The notes beneath the pieces are model-generated. The model was given only the letters and a program-made list of their open reading frames with translations, ran no database searches and was not told the DNA's origin. Shown here piece after piece: positions 16,651-25,595 of a stretch of DNA of 64,000 bases (its first letter is position 1; each line of letters starts with the position of its first letter). The stretch covers positions 73,044 to 137,043 of the forward strand of contig UQIE01000003.1 of assembly GCA_900541065.1 (NCBI GenBank), given 5' to 3'. The DNA comes from an uncultured Collinsella sp. (GTDB lineage: Bacteria > Actinomycetota > Coriobacteriia > Coriobacteriales > Coriobacteriaceae). The translations under genes were made by a program, and so were the position numbers.

Positions 16651-19095
16651 TTAGGCGTGGTCGCGCCAGCCGAGAACGCGCTGCTTCATGCCTTCGATGT
16701 CGAGCACGCCTTCGGCAAAGCCTTTGCGCACGAGCTCCTCGGGAACGTACTCGTCGTAGCGATCAAAATAAGGCACCTCGCCGGGATAGACGAGCTCGAT
16801 GGGATTGAAGTCCTTCTCGGCCTCGGCGGCGAGCACCTCAAAGAACGTCTCCTCGTCAGCCTTCATCTTAAACTGCATAAAGTACGGGCGCGATGGGTCG
16901 AGTCCGCGAAGGCCCAGCTCCGCGGCACATTTAATCTTGAGCATACGTTCGAGCGCCAGAAAGGCGTAGCTGCCCAACCAGGGGAAGAGCACCCAGGTAT
17001 CGCCGCCCAGGTTGATGAGTGGCTTGGTCCCTGCGCCCGAAATCTCGGCCGTATGGCGAGCCTGCGCCAAGCGGGCCCGCGCGTTACCCATAAGGTACGG
17101 ATATGCCGCGTGCTCGTTGAGCGCCTTGCGCATGCGCTCGAGTACATGTGTGTTGATATCACCGGGGCAGTCGCCAAAGTAGGCCGGCACACGGCCCTTG
17201 ACCTGCGTGGCAAAGACGGTATGGCGCTTCCAGTCCACTTCCTCGACAATCCAGCAGTGTCCGGCGATGGCGATGCGCTCACCGGGCGGTGGCGGGTTGA
17301 CGATCGTGCCCAATTCGGCCGACTCGCTACGAACGGTGAACTCCTCGTTTTCCTGGAATACGGCGTAGAACTTAAAGTTGTTAATGATGCGCTCTCCCGC
17401 GAGACCCACGATGAGTCCGCCGCCCTCGGTGACCTGGATATGGTCGATCTTAATGAGGTGACGAAGCAATACGCGATAGTCATCGGCCGAGATGCGATGG
17501 AAATAGCTGAGCGTGAGCACGCGCTGGGCAAGTTCGGCCGGCGTGAGCTCGCCGGTGCTGGCGAGGGTCGACATAGTCTGGTGATAGAGCAGGCTGTAGG
17601 GGAGTCGATCGAGCTCGGGCGGCTCGACCCACTTTTCCTCGCGATAGAGTTGTACGAGCGCGATACCCTGCAGGAGCTTCCATGGAATGGTTTCGGGCAT
17701 CATCGTGCGCGGTTCGGGCTCTTCCTCGCGCATGACAAACCACATCTCGGGCGGAAGGTCGCGGCGTCCCGTGCGGCCCATTCGCTGCAAAAAGGAGCTG
17801 ACGGTAAACGGCGCATCGATCTGGAACGCGCGCTCCAGGCGGCCGATATCGATACCGAGCTCCAGCGTAGAGGTGGTGACGGTTGTCTGCGCCTGCTCCT
17901 CGTCGCGCATGAGCTCCTCGGCCGTCTCGCGCAGCGATGCCGAAAGGTTGCCGTGATGGATTAGAAAGCGGTCGGGCTCGTGTCGACTTTCGCAGTAGCT
18001 GCGCAGCATGGAACACACGGCCTCTGCCTCCTCACGCGAGTTGGCAAAGACCAGGCACTTGCGGCCGCGCGTATGCTCAAAGATATAGCCCATACCGGGG
18101 TCGGCGTTGTCGGGCGCCGTGTCGGTGGGGTTGAGAAGCGCCTGCTTGGTCGCTCGTGGGATGTCGACTTCGCCCTCGGGGGCCGAGGAAGTGCGACGGT
18201 CTTTGGGAGCGGCCTTGCCCCGTGCCCGCTCACGACGTTGACGGCGTTCCTCCTGTGTAAGCTGTCCGCTGTGGCGCACGTCTTGGGCGCCAGCCGGCAG
18301 CGCCGCGGGCGCCGCCGGCTCAATACGCTCGCAAGCAAGCATCTCGGCTTCTTGTGGACCCGTGCTCTCGAATCCCCACTGCTGTGCCTGGGGACCCGAG
18401 TTGTAGAAGTGCTCCATGGAGATGCGCCACACGCGGCGCGGTTCCTCAAAGCGGGGGATGATGCAATCGCGTCCTGTTCCCTGTGAGAGAAAGGCGCCCG
18501 TGCGCTCGGGGTCGCCGATGGTGGCAGAAAGGCCGATGCGGCGGGGCTGCACGCCCGCCATGCGCGAGAGGCGCTCGATAAGGCAGAGCGTCTGACCGCC
18601 GCGGTCGCCGCGCATGAGCGAATGAACCTCGTCGATAACCACATAGCGCAGGTCGCAGAACATACGAGGGATTGCCATGTGCTTATGGATCAGGAGCGCC
18701 TCGAGCGACTCAGGCGTAATCTGCAAGATACCGCTCGGTTTTTTGATGAGCTTAGCCTTGTGCGACTGCGAAACATCGCCATGCCAGTGCCAGACGGGGA
18801 TATCGGCCTCTTCGCACAGGTCGTTGAGGCGGACGAACTGATCATTGATGAGTACCTTGAGGGGGCCGATGTAGAGGGCGCCAACGCTCGCGGGCGGGTT
18901 CTCCCAAAACTCGGTCAGGATGGGAAAGAAGGCTGCCTCGGTTTTGCCGGAAGCCGTGGATGCCGTCAGGAGCACATTGTCCTGAGTGTTAAAGATGGCA
19001 TCAGCTGCTGCAACCTGGATGGAGCGTAGACTCTCCCAATCGTGGGAGTAGATGAAGTCTTGGATAAACGGGGCGTAGCGGTCAAAGGCGTTCAC
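16651..19095 (-). CDS. Lhr/BrxHI-like DEAD/DEAH-box helicase of the TerB-BrxD cassette
   Basis: About 814 residues. Helicase motifs: TASTASGKTEA (I), GPLKVLINDQ (Ia), ITPESLEALL, DEVHSLMRGDRGGQ (II), GLSATIG (III), FANSREEAEA, IHHGNLS, TSTLELGIDIG (V) and QRMGRTGRR (VI). The body beyond motif VI, with a large C-terminal region, is the Lhr-like build used by BrxHI helicases of type 2 BREX loci. A charged linker of about 90 residues (QEERRQRRERARGKA) splits the two RecA folds. The GTG at 19093-19095 is chosen for the AAAGGAGG just ahead of it; a TTG 30 bases upstream is the alternative. It is third in the cassette, 116 bases after brxD. Confidence 0.85.
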   Translation of the reverse strand: MNAFDRYAPFIQDFIYSHDWESLRSIQVAAADAIFNTQDNVLLTASTASGKTEAAFFPILTEFWENPPASVGALYIGPLKVLINDQFVRLNDLCEEADIPVWHWHGDVSQSHKAKLIKKPSGILQITPESLEALLIHKHMAIPRMFCDLRYVVIDEVHSLMRGDRGGQTLCLIERLSRMAGVQPRRIGLSATIGDPERTGAFLSQGTGRDCIIPRFEEPRRVWRISMEHFYNSGPQAQQWGFESTGPQEAEMLACERIEPAAPAALPAGAQDVRHSGQLTQEERRQRRERARGKAAPKDRRTSSAPEGEVDIPRATKQALLNPTDTAPDNADPGMGYIFEHTRGRKCLVFANSREEAEAVCSMLRSYCESRHEPDRFLIHHGNLSASLRETAEELMRDEEQAQTTVTTSTLELGIDIGRLERAFQIDAPFTVSSFLQRMGRTGRRDLPPEMWFVMREEEPEPRTMMPETIPWKLLQGIALVQLYREEKWVEPPELDRLPYSLLYHQTMSTLASTGELTPAELAQRVLTLSYFHRISADDYRVLLRHLIKIDHIQVTEGGGLIVGLAGERIINNFKFYAVFQENEEFTVRSESAELGTIVNPPPPGERIAIAGHCWIVEEVDWKRHTVFATQVKGRVPAYFGDCPGDINTHVLERMRKALNEHAAYPYLMGNARARLAQARHTAEISGAGTKPLINLGGDTWVLFPWLGSYAFLALERMLKIKCAAELGLRGLDPSRPYFMQFKMKADEETFFEVLAAEAEKDFNPIELVYPGEVPYFDRYDEYVPEELVRKGFAEGVLDIEGMKQRVLGWRDHA

Positions 19096-19176
19096 GGGGC
19101 CTCCTTTCAAAAACGAATCTCTCAATGCGGTGGGCAGTGGCTTGCTGCATTACTGCCTCGACGTTTGCCCAGATAA

Positions 19177-19213
19177 AACCTGCCAAAATAAACCTGTCCC
19201 TTTTTGGCAGGTT
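19177..19213. repeat. Hairpin repeat at the brxD stop codon
   Basis: AACCTGCCAAAA (from 19177) pairs perfectly with TTTTTGGCAGGTT (to 19213) around TAAACCTGTCCC. On the minus strand its centre reads AAAAAGGGACAGGTTTA, related to the GGGGACAGGCACC repeats near 4.2 and 5.1 kb. It overlaps the brxD stop codon and lies ahead of the helicase gene, so it could stabilise or attenuate the transcript between them. Confidence 0.65.
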
Positions 19214-20516
19214 AGATGGTGAATTCGGCGAAGTTGCGGTCGCCGCCTGCGGTGCCGGCGTCGCCTGTTGCGGCTGCCGGCGCCAGCGCGTCGCCGCCGA
19301 CGCTTTGCAGCAACTCGGCCACATTTGCATCGGGGTTCTGACACAGGATATCGAGCAGCTCGATAAAGTCACGAATGACCTCACGGGGCGTCAGGTGCGT
19401 ATCGGCTCCCACGCGGCCAAACTCAATCTTGAGAAAGTTCACCAAGTCGTTCTCGGTAAGCGTGGGCGTCCAGCCAAAGTAGCCGGCATGGATCTGCATG
19501 AGCTTTTCGATGAGCACCAGCAGCTCCTCGTAGGTGAGCGGCTGCAGGCGGATGATGGGCGCGAGCATGTCTTTGAGATCATCTCGCGCAAAGCGACCCT
19601 GAGCGAGTCGGCTGCGCAGAGCTTCGTAGGAGAACACGCCGCGGCGGCGGTCTTCGATGGAGGTTGGCGTGCCGCCCATGATCATGCCCAGGTACTGCGC
19701 CTTGCCCTGGAGCGTGTCGTTGTACATAGTCAGGATCTTCTCGTAGTTGTATTGGCGCGTGATCGCGTTGGGAATCTTGTACAGATTCACGAGTTCGTCG
19801 ATGAGCACCAGCATGCCCTTGTATCCGCTGCAGACCAAAAAGCGTGCAATGAGCTTAACGTAGTCGTACCAGTCGTCATCGCTGATGATGGTCGAGGAGC
19901 CCAGCTCAGCGCGTGCCTCGCTCTTGGTGCGGTACTCGCCGCGAATCCATTTGGTCACGCGGCTCATAGCCTCTTCATCGCCCTCGGATACGGCCATGCG
20001 ATAGCGGCGGAGCATGCGGGTGAAGTCGAAGCCGTGGACCATCTCCTCGAGCGGGGCCAGTTGGGCATTGACGACCGACTCGTCGACGTCGGCACACGAG
20101 GCGACCCAGCGATCCAAAATAAGGTTGAGCGCACCACCCTCGGGGCGCGTCTTGGTCGATATATTGCGGATGAGCTCGCGGTAGGTGGCAAGGCCCTGTC
20201 CCTGACCGCCCTGCAGGCGGCGCTCGGGCGACAGGTCGGCATCAGCGACGACGAATCCCTCGCCCATGGCGTGCGTGCGGATGGTCTGGAGCAAAAAGCT
20301 CTTGCCGGCGCCGTAACGACCGACTAAGAAGCGGAAGCTCGCGCCGCCATCGGCGATGAGACTCAAATCGGTGAGCAGGGCGCGAATCTCGACCTCGCGA
20401 CCCACGGTGATATAGGGAAGGCCGATGCGCGGGACCACGCCGCCCTTGAGCGAGTTAAGGATAACGGCGGCGACGCGTTTGGGTACACGGGGCGCTGCGG
20501 ATGCGGTATCACTCAT
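19212..20516 (-). CDS. brxD: BrxD-like P-loop ATPase
   Basis: A 434-residue AAA-type ATPase of the BrxC/BrxD (DUF2791) family. Walker A is FLVGRYGAGKSFLL near residues 62-75, followed by the family-typical ADLSPERRL, GQGLATYRELIRN and STKTRPEGGAL segments. Walker B is MLVLIDELVNLYK near 235. BrxD was named as a component of type 2 BREX phage-defence loci. Here no PglX, PglY, PglZ or PglW is next to it. Its ATG lies within the end of the TerB gene (eight-base overlap), so translation is coupled. The protein ends at a hairpin that contains the stop codon. Likely role: an ATP-driven DNA-loading or remodelling partner for the adjacent helicase (inference). Confidence 0.88.
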   Translation of the reverse strand: MSDTASAAPRVPKRVAAVILNSLKGGVVPRIGLPYITVGREVEIRALLTDLSLIADGGASFRFLVGRYGAGKSFLLQTIRTHAMGEGFVVADADLSPERRLQGGQGQGLATYRELIRNISTKTRPEGGALNLILDRWVASCADVDESVVNAQLAPLEEMVHGFDFTRMLRRYRMAVSEGDEEAMSRVTKWIRGEYRTKSEARAELGSSTIISDDDWYDYVKLIARFLVCSGYKGMLVLIDELVNLYKIPNAITRQYNYEKILTMYNDTLQGKAQYLGMIMGGTPTSIEDRRRGVFSYEALRSRLAQGRFARDDLKDMLAPIIRLQPLTYEELLVLIEKLMQIHAGYFGWTPTLTENDLVNFLKIEFGRVGADTHLTPREVIRDFIELLDILCQNPDANVAELLQSVGGDALAPAAATGDAGTAGGDRNFAEFTI

Positions 20517-22269
20517 GGTCTAGGTATCCTCTCACGTCTGCTTCGTAGTCCTCGATAATCTGCGGCCCTGCCGCGCTAAATTCAATTACGGTGTCGCCCA
20601 CCAGGTCAAAGAGCGCCTCGTTGATGCTGTCGACGAGCATGTCCTCGCTCTGCCCCGATTGCACTACCGCCGATTCCGCCTGTACTGCGTTGTGCTCGAG
20701 CAGCGCGCGGAGATAGGCGTCTGCGGCAGGCGTGAGTTCGTTCGTGGCGTCAGCGGGCGCAACAGCTGCGAACGCGGGCGTCGGCGCGAGAAGCGGTGCC
20801 ACGACACCAAACTGTTCGGTGGATATGGTTGGCTCGTCGGTCTCGTCCTGCCGAATGGGTGCCGCGACCGCCTCGACAATCGCGTCGGCTACGGGCTCGG
20901 CTTCCGGTTGCCCTGAGTCCGCTGCCTCGGCTTCCACAGGTGCGCCGTCCTCGCGCTCTTCGTCGATTAAAAGTGCTTCGCGCGTTTGCGCAGCGGCGCT
21001 CCGAATGTGCCCCAGCTGACTCAGATCGATATCGATCTTGACGGGCTGGTGTGCGGCGTCCCACGAAAGCCATGCCATGATCTCGTCATCGATAATCTTG
21101 GCCAGATATTTGGGGACCTTTTCTTCCTTAAGGGGATGGGCGGGGTCCAGCGCCAGGCGCAGGCGTTGGTCGCAGGCGCGCATCATTTCACCGAGCTTGC
21201 TGCTCTTTTGCCTACTACCATGGATACGCATACATTCCCAAAAGCCGTTTTGGCAACGGTAGATGTGGATGGGATCCAGGCGGTATTCGCAGTCCTCGTG
21301 GCGCTCGGGCGCAAAGAATACGGCCGAGGCAAACATGGTGTAGGGCATGGCCGTCTCCTCCCCAAACAAGCTCGCTACGATGCCGGTCTTTCGGTGCGTG
21401 TCATAGTAGCGCGCCATGCGGACATACACGGCGCATGCCACGTGGCGCAGATCGCGGTGGTGGCTGCGGTCGAGCCGCGAGTTACTTAGGTTGTACGTGG
21501 AGAGGGCGTTGATGGCGGCCATGAGTCGCTCCTCGCGCACCTCATCGGGCGGAAGGGGGAGCGTGGGCTCGGAGGTTTTGCGACGTTTGGGGGTCTGGTC
21601 GGACGGTGCCGGTGCCGGTACAAGGTCTCGTGCCGCGCGCCGCAGCTCGATAAGGGCGTTATCGAACATGACGGTTTTAGAGTCGCGGAGCAGCTTGGGG
21701 TCGAGCCCATGGAATACGGCGTAATCCTGCAACCACACGCGTGCAAACCGATCAATGCCGGGCTCGAAGGCGCGATAGACATCCCAAAAGGCCTTGATCT
21801 TGTTAAAACCGTCGAGCGGGTCATCTACGCCAATGCCGCAAATCAGCTCATAGAGATACAGAAAGGCAAAGGACGTAGACGTTTCCTCGACGGTTCCGCG
21901 GCGCACTTGGGCACGCCAGGTAAAGTAGCCGCGCAGCTGCCGGTCGCTCATGGCGTTGTAGGTGGGAAAGTACGACTTAAAGGTGCCGTTGTAGGGACAG
22001 TCGTCCTCAAAGTCGGCCATCAGCAGGCCCTGGCGGTAAAAAAGCTCGGCTTCCGAAAGCCAGCGGCCCGCACCGCCCTTGGGGTCATCCTGCCAGCGCG
22101 ATATCTCGCGCATTTTACGGTACTGGTCGGGGAGGAAATTCTGCATCTGTCGGCCGGTTTTGAGAATCGGCTCGTCTGCGTAGACTTCATGTGAGAAGCG
22201 GGCAGACTGATGGGTCCGGGCCTCGGCCATAATGCGCTCGATGAGCATCTTGATGTCCTGGTCGGCCAC
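20509..22269 (-). CDS. TerB_N / TerB_C domain protein
   Basis: A 586-residue protein. The N-terminal half carries the TerB_N pattern: YFTWRAQVRRG, then SFAFLYLYELICGIG and a helical stretch to about residue 190. The last 90 residues match TerB_C (YLRALLEHNA, MLVDSINEALFDLVGD). Between them lies a Pro/Glu/Ala-rich linker near 420-490. TerB-family domains belong to the tellurite-resistance-associated stress systems that bind metals, and TerB_N/TerB_C versions were predicted to link these to DNA processing. The GTG at 22267-22269 follows GAGGAGGAG. It is the first gene of the BrxD-helicase cassette and probably its sensor or scaffold (inference). Confidence 0.85.
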   Translation of the reverse strand: MADQDIKMLIERIMAEARTHQSARFSHEVYADEPILKTGRQMQNFLPDQYRKMREISRWQDDPKGGAGRWLSEAELFYRQGLLMADFEDDCPYNGTFKSYFPTYNAMSDRQLRGYFTWRAQVRRGTVEETSTSFAFLYLYELICGIGVDDPLDGFNKIKAFWDVYRAFEPGIDRFARVWLQDYAVFHGLDPKLLRDSKTVMFDNALIELRRAARDLVPAPAPSDQTPKRRKTSEPTLPLPPDEVREERLMAAINALSTYNLSNSRLDRSHHRDLRHVACAVYVRMARYYDTHRKTGIVASLFGEETAMPYTMFASAVFFAPERHEDCEYRLDPIHIYRCQNGFWECMRIHGSRQKSSKLGEMMRACDQRLRLALDPAHPLKEEKVPKYLAKIIDDEIMAWLSWDAAHQPVKIDIDLSQLGHIRSAAAQTREALLIDEEREDGAPVEAEAADSGQPEAEPVADAIVEAVAAPIRQDETDEPTISTEQFGVVAPLLAPTPAFAAVAPADATNELTPAADAYLRALLEHNAVQAESAVVQSGQSEDMLVDSINEALFDLVGDTVIEFSAAGPQIIEDYEADVRGYLDHE

Positions 22270-22356
22270 CGCTCCTCCTCTCGAACGCAGCTACGGTGAC
22301 CTCATATCATAGCACAGCATCAAACAGGTGTTCGAGATACCGCTGCGTTGATAGAT

Positions 22357-23073
22357 TTAGAACAGGAGGGCGTAGATGACGGCGATGACGACGGAGGGGA
22401 GCATATTGGCCGTGCGGAAGGTCTGAGGACGGATGAGGTTGACGCCGACGCAGAAGATGAGCATGGAGCCTACGAGCGAAAGGCTGTTGAGGGCTGCTGT
22501 GGTCATGATGGGGGAGAGCGCGCCGGCAAACAACGTGATCGTCCCCTGGAACACGGCTACGGGCAGGGCCGAGAAGATGCAGCCGCGTCCGAGCGACGCC
22601 GTCATGGTGCAGACGATGATGCAGTCCAGTGCGCCCTTGAGGGCAAGCGTTGACCAGTCGCCGAGCAGGCCGTCCTGGATCGATCCCACAATTGCCATGG
22701 CGCCGATACACACGGTGAGTGAAGTCGAGACAAAAGCGTTGGTGAACTCGTTATCGCCCTCACTGCCGGTCTTGCGCTTGAGCCATTCGCCAAGGTTCTC
22801 GATGGCGGCTTCCAAGTTGACGGCCTCGCCGATGAGCGAACCGAGCGCAAATGAGACGATGAGCATGGTGGTGCCGGTGGTCGCTAGCGCCTTCCCATCG
22901 ATAAGGAGCATCTTTTGCATGGTGCCGCCAAGGCCGATAAACAGGACGCACAGCCCCGATGCTTTCATGAGTGTGTCTTGGATGCGCGGTGTGATGAAGC
23001 GGCCGCCCGCTAATCCCAAAAGACCGCCCGCAACTAAAAGCACAACGTTGATGATTGTTCCCAAGCCCGGCAT
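22357..23073 (-). CDS. DUF554 integral membrane protein
   Basis: A 238-residue protein with about seven hydrophobic segments. It contains the DUF554 features GLGTIINVVLLVAGGLLG at the start, SLIGEAVNLE near residue 83, and a central cytoplasmic loop GEWLKRKTG. DUF554 (YdfK-like) proteins are membrane proteins of unknown transport function. The ATG at 23071-23073 is preceded by AGGAGGG; a further upstream in-frame start lacks an RBS. It stands alone, downstream of the surface-protein run on the same strand. Confidence 0.85.
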   Translation of the reverse strand: MPGLGTIINVVLLVAGGLLGLAGGRFITPRIQDTLMKASGLCVLFIGLGGTMQKMLLIDGKALATTGTTMLIVSFALGSLIGEAVNLEAAIENLGEWLKRKTGSEGDNEFTNAFVSTSLTVCIGAMAIVGSIQDGLLGDWSTLALKGALDCIIVCTMTASLGRGCIFSALPVAVFQGTITLFAGALSPIMTTAALNSLSLVGSMLIFCVGVNLIRPQTFRTANMLPSVVIAVIYALLF

Positions 23074-23191
23074 GAGCCCTCCTGTATTGATGCCAACGTG
23101 GCAATCGTAGCAGAACGAAATGCGAGGCACATCGCGACTCATCTAATACGTTATATAAGTGGTGTTAGGAATGATGTGCAGCATTTAAGCC

Positions 23192-24622
23192 TCAGGTGGT
23201 TGTCGGGACATAGGGATAGTATTCAAAGCGCAGTGTCATAAGCCGCTGCGGGGATTCAATAGCCGCGGCGATGATATTGGCATCGCGGGCACGATCAAAC
23301 CCTTCGAGTTCGATCTGATACGAGACGTCTTGCATAATGTCCAGACGTCGCCAGGCTAGGAGTGTGTCACCATCGAATTCCAAGGTCTTGCCTCCGTCTG
23401 GAGCAACGGCGTATAGACGCAGCTTGGCGGTGGTTGCAGGGTCGACAACCGTGACCTTTTTAATTTCGTTTCGAGTATTCTTGGCGCCCAACAAGGTGAG
23501 CAGTGTTGGGGCCACGACCTCGCCCGATGGCAAAAAGACGACTTCGATGGATTCGGGAAATGCGATGATAGCCGACTTGCGGACGGGCTGATTGGCGGCG
23601 GCAACTTCGATGTTCGCAGCGTCGATGACCTCTGTGTGGTCGAGTGCGGCAAGCACGCAACAGTTACCTTCATCGATCTCTTGAGGATCAGCAAGCCCCA
23701 GACTGTCCGCGAGCTCGGGATCGTTTGGATCGGCAGCGGGCTCATTCGGTGCTTCGAAAGAAGCTGGGGCGCTGTTTGTCGGCGACGGCGTGTCGCCCGC
23801 ACCTGCTTCTTTATCCGCGCTCTCTTCTTGTATGGTTGCGTTGATGGGTTCGTCGTTTGAGGGGAGCGTCTTGGCGTCAAGCGCGGAGGGGAGAATTCCG
23901 ATGGCTCCGGATCCGTTCCACTCCATTTCGAGAAGCGCCGGGTCGGCAAGAATGCGTTGCCTGCTTTGCGCGTGGGCATCGATTTCAATAGGGCCTGCCT
24001 CTATCCCTCGTGTAAGACTGAGTGATCCGGCTGGCTTCTCGAAATGAGCGTTTGTGTCTTTGGCGCTGACGGCGTAGAACAGCAGGGACGCTTCTCCCGC
24101 CGCGATGGCATCGGTGCCGGCTTTGGTCAGTCGCAACGATGCCGTGAATGAGAGGGTGGGCTGCGCATCGTCTGCATTCGCGGCGGCGCAGCCCAGACAT
24201 ATACCGCCTCCTTTCTCGAAAAACGTACCGTCGAAGGCGACCTTCGCTCCGTTCGCCGAGTCATCGACCGAAGCGATGTCGATGCGCAGCTCTAAATTGC
24301 ATGGATCGCCATCCGCATCGAGCACAACCGAGCGCCACATGCAGACGGCGCACCCCGCCTGGGAGCCGTTTGCCTTGTTCGAACGATTGATATCCACGAC
24401 TATCGAGCCGTCCGTATTACGACGAAGGCATCCCGAGGTTGAGATTGCGGCTTGTGCGATCGAAAAACGCTTACACGCAATGGCACTCGACGGATTTGGT
24501 GCGGAGCTTAGGGCTGCTGGTAAGGAGTCTGCCATGACGGGAGTCGCCCAGGCGGCGACGGGCGTTCCGGTTGCGAGCGCGCCGCAGAGTGCGACGACGG
24601 GCAAAAGGTTCTTTGATGCCAT
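23192..24622 (-). CDS. Large secreted protein of unknown function
   Basis: A 476-residue exported protein. A signal peptide is visible (LLPVVALCGALATGTPVAAWA, cut near residue 26). The mature part has paired cysteines in GCAVCMW and CLGCAAANA near residues 90-150, beta-rich stretches, a Pro/Glu/Asn-rich linker near 265-310, and a second beta-rich domain to the end with no membrane anchor or sorting signal. No family recognised. The RBS AAGGAGA precedes the ATG. It is the last gene of a minus-strand run with an LAQTG protein and other envelope proteins, suggesting a surface complex. Confidence 0.7.
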   Translation of the reverse strand: MASKNLLPVVALCGALATGTPVAAWATPVMADSLPAALSSAPNPSSAIACKRFSIAQAAISTSGCLRRNTDGSIVVDINRSNKANGSQAGCAVCMWRSVVLDADGDPCNLELRIDIASVDDSANGAKVAFDGTFFEKGGGICLGCAAANADDAQPTLSFTASLRLTKAGTDAIAAGEASLLFYAVSAKDTNAHFEKPAGSLSLTRGIEAGPIEIDAHAQSRQRILADPALLEMEWNGSGAIGILPSALDAKTLPSNDEPINATIQEESADKEAGAGDTPSPTNSAPASFEAPNEPAADPNDPELADSLGLADPQEIDEGNCCVLAALDHTEVIDAANIEVAAANQPVRKSAIIAFPESIEVVFLPSGEVVAPTLLTLLGAKNTRNEIKKVTVVDPATTAKLRLYAVAPDGGKTLEFDGDTLLAWRRLDIMQDVSYQIELEGFDRARDANIIAAAIESPQRLMTLRFEYYPYVPTTT

Positions 24623-24640
24623 GGGGTCTCCTTAGCTAAT

Positions 24641-24922
24641 TTAGTGCGGCCTGTCCGTGTTTTGTTTCTGGCTGCGTTTGATGTGCAGACCGAGGCCGGC
24701 GGTCCCCGCGCCTGCTGCTGCGGCGCCTGCTGCCAAGAGCCATCGTCTGTCGCCTGTCTGCGCCAACGGTTCCTCGCGGTCGCCGCGGTCGAGCTCCGAG
24801 AGGTCGACCGTCACTTGCGTGGCGGCCTGCGCCTGTTCTTGCTGGGCAAAGGCCATGGCTGGCCCAAACGCTAGGATGCTGACGGCGGCGGCCAGGGCGA
24901 CAGCCTTATGCCGTGTGCGCAC
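24641..24922 (-). CDS. Small LAQTG-anchored surface protein
   Basis: About 93 residues: a signal peptide (RHKAVALAAAVSILAFG), a short acidic mature segment (VDLSELDRGDREEP), then LAQTGD, a hydrophobic stretch LLAAGAAAAGAGTAGL and a basic end KRSQKQ. This is a complete sortase cell-wall sorting signal of the LAxTG class. With only about 35 residues outside the membrane and wall it is too small to be an adhesin and may be a linker or pilus-base subunit (inference). GTG at 24922 overlaps the upstream gene by 17 bases; a TTG at 24952 is an alternative start. No sortase gene is in the window. Confidence 0.7.
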   Translation of the reverse strand: MRTRHKAVALAAAVSILAFGPAMAFAQQEQAQAATQVTVDLSELDRGDREEPLAQTGDRRWLLAAGAAAAGAGTAGLGLHIKRSQKQNTDRPH

Positions 24923-25505
24923 CGGGCTCGACCGTCCAGGTGATCGTTGCAACCTGATCGCCTTCGCCGGTTACGCGGAAGATGTCGCGCGTGACGCGGG
25001 CGACGTTTCCGCTTGTCTTGAGCTTAATTTTGTCCTTGCCGCCGGCAATGCCCTGGTAGCCCATGTCGAAGGCTGCATTCTTGGAAAGATCGAGGCCCGT
25101 CCCCTGCGTTGCGGCGCTGGCGTTCTGGAGTGCGCCGTCGGGGCCGACCTTAAAGTCGATGGAGTTCTGTGCGGTTCCGGCTTTGGCGTCGGCAGCAATG
25201 GTCCAGGTGTTCATGGCGTCGATCTTCATGTTGGTGACATGGATGCCGTAGGCCGAATGATTGTCGATGGTGGTCGCGTCTTCTGAGGGGCCCTGAAGCG
25301 TGCCGTCGGCCTTGGCGACGAAGGGAATAACCGTCGGAACTTTGAACTCAACGTTGTCGATCTCGGTCCTGACCATTACTTTCGTGGTTCCAACGCGCCC
25401 GGCTGCCATAGCTGGCGTCGGGGCGGCGCCCATTGCGAGCGCGAGCGCGAGCCCTGCGCCCACGACGAGCGCTCTGGCTCCGTTCATGTTCCTGGTGATG
25501 TCCAT
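24906..25505 (-). CDS. Secreted beta-rich protein of the surface cluster
   Basis: A 199-residue protein with a signal peptide ending near AMAAG (residues 1-35). The mature domain alternates hydrophobic and polar residues like a beta-sandwich, with VEFKVPTVIPFVAKADG early and VATITWTVEPG at the end, a layout reminiscent of WxL-type or camelysin-like surface proteins. I cannot name the family. AAGGAACGACC precedes the ATG. Its 3' end overlaps the start of the LAQTG gene, which favours coupled synthesis of two subunits. Confidence 0.7.
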   Translation of the reverse strand: MDITRNMNGARALVVGAGLALALAMGAAPTPAMAAGRVGTTKVMVRTEIDNVEFKVPTVIPFVAKADGTLQGPSEDATTIDNHSAYGIHVTNMKIDAMNTWTIAADAKAGTAQNSIDFKVGPDGALQNASAATQGTGLDLSKNAAFDMGYQGIAGGKDKIKLKTSGNVARVTRDIFRVTGEGDQVATITWTVEPGAHTA

Positions 25506-25595
25506 GGTCGTTCCTTTCTATTCGCCGCGGGCCGTCCCCGCGATGATTGGACGAATGCTGGTGAATTGCGTGCGGTGCCGCGTCGGCCGGAAAAG

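Noticed and set aside
16498..17964. Long plus-strand frame opposite the cassette helicase
   Set aside because: High-GC antisense shadow of a gene whose motifs are all on the minus strand; composition is not protein-like.
19125..20327. 400-codon plus-strand frame opposite brxD
   Set aside because: Antisense shadow of brxD; the minus strand has Walker motifs.
16651..22269. Complete BREX locus
   Set aside because: No methylase, PglZ, PglY/BrxC-size ATPase or PglW kinase gene is found among the neighbours inside the window.
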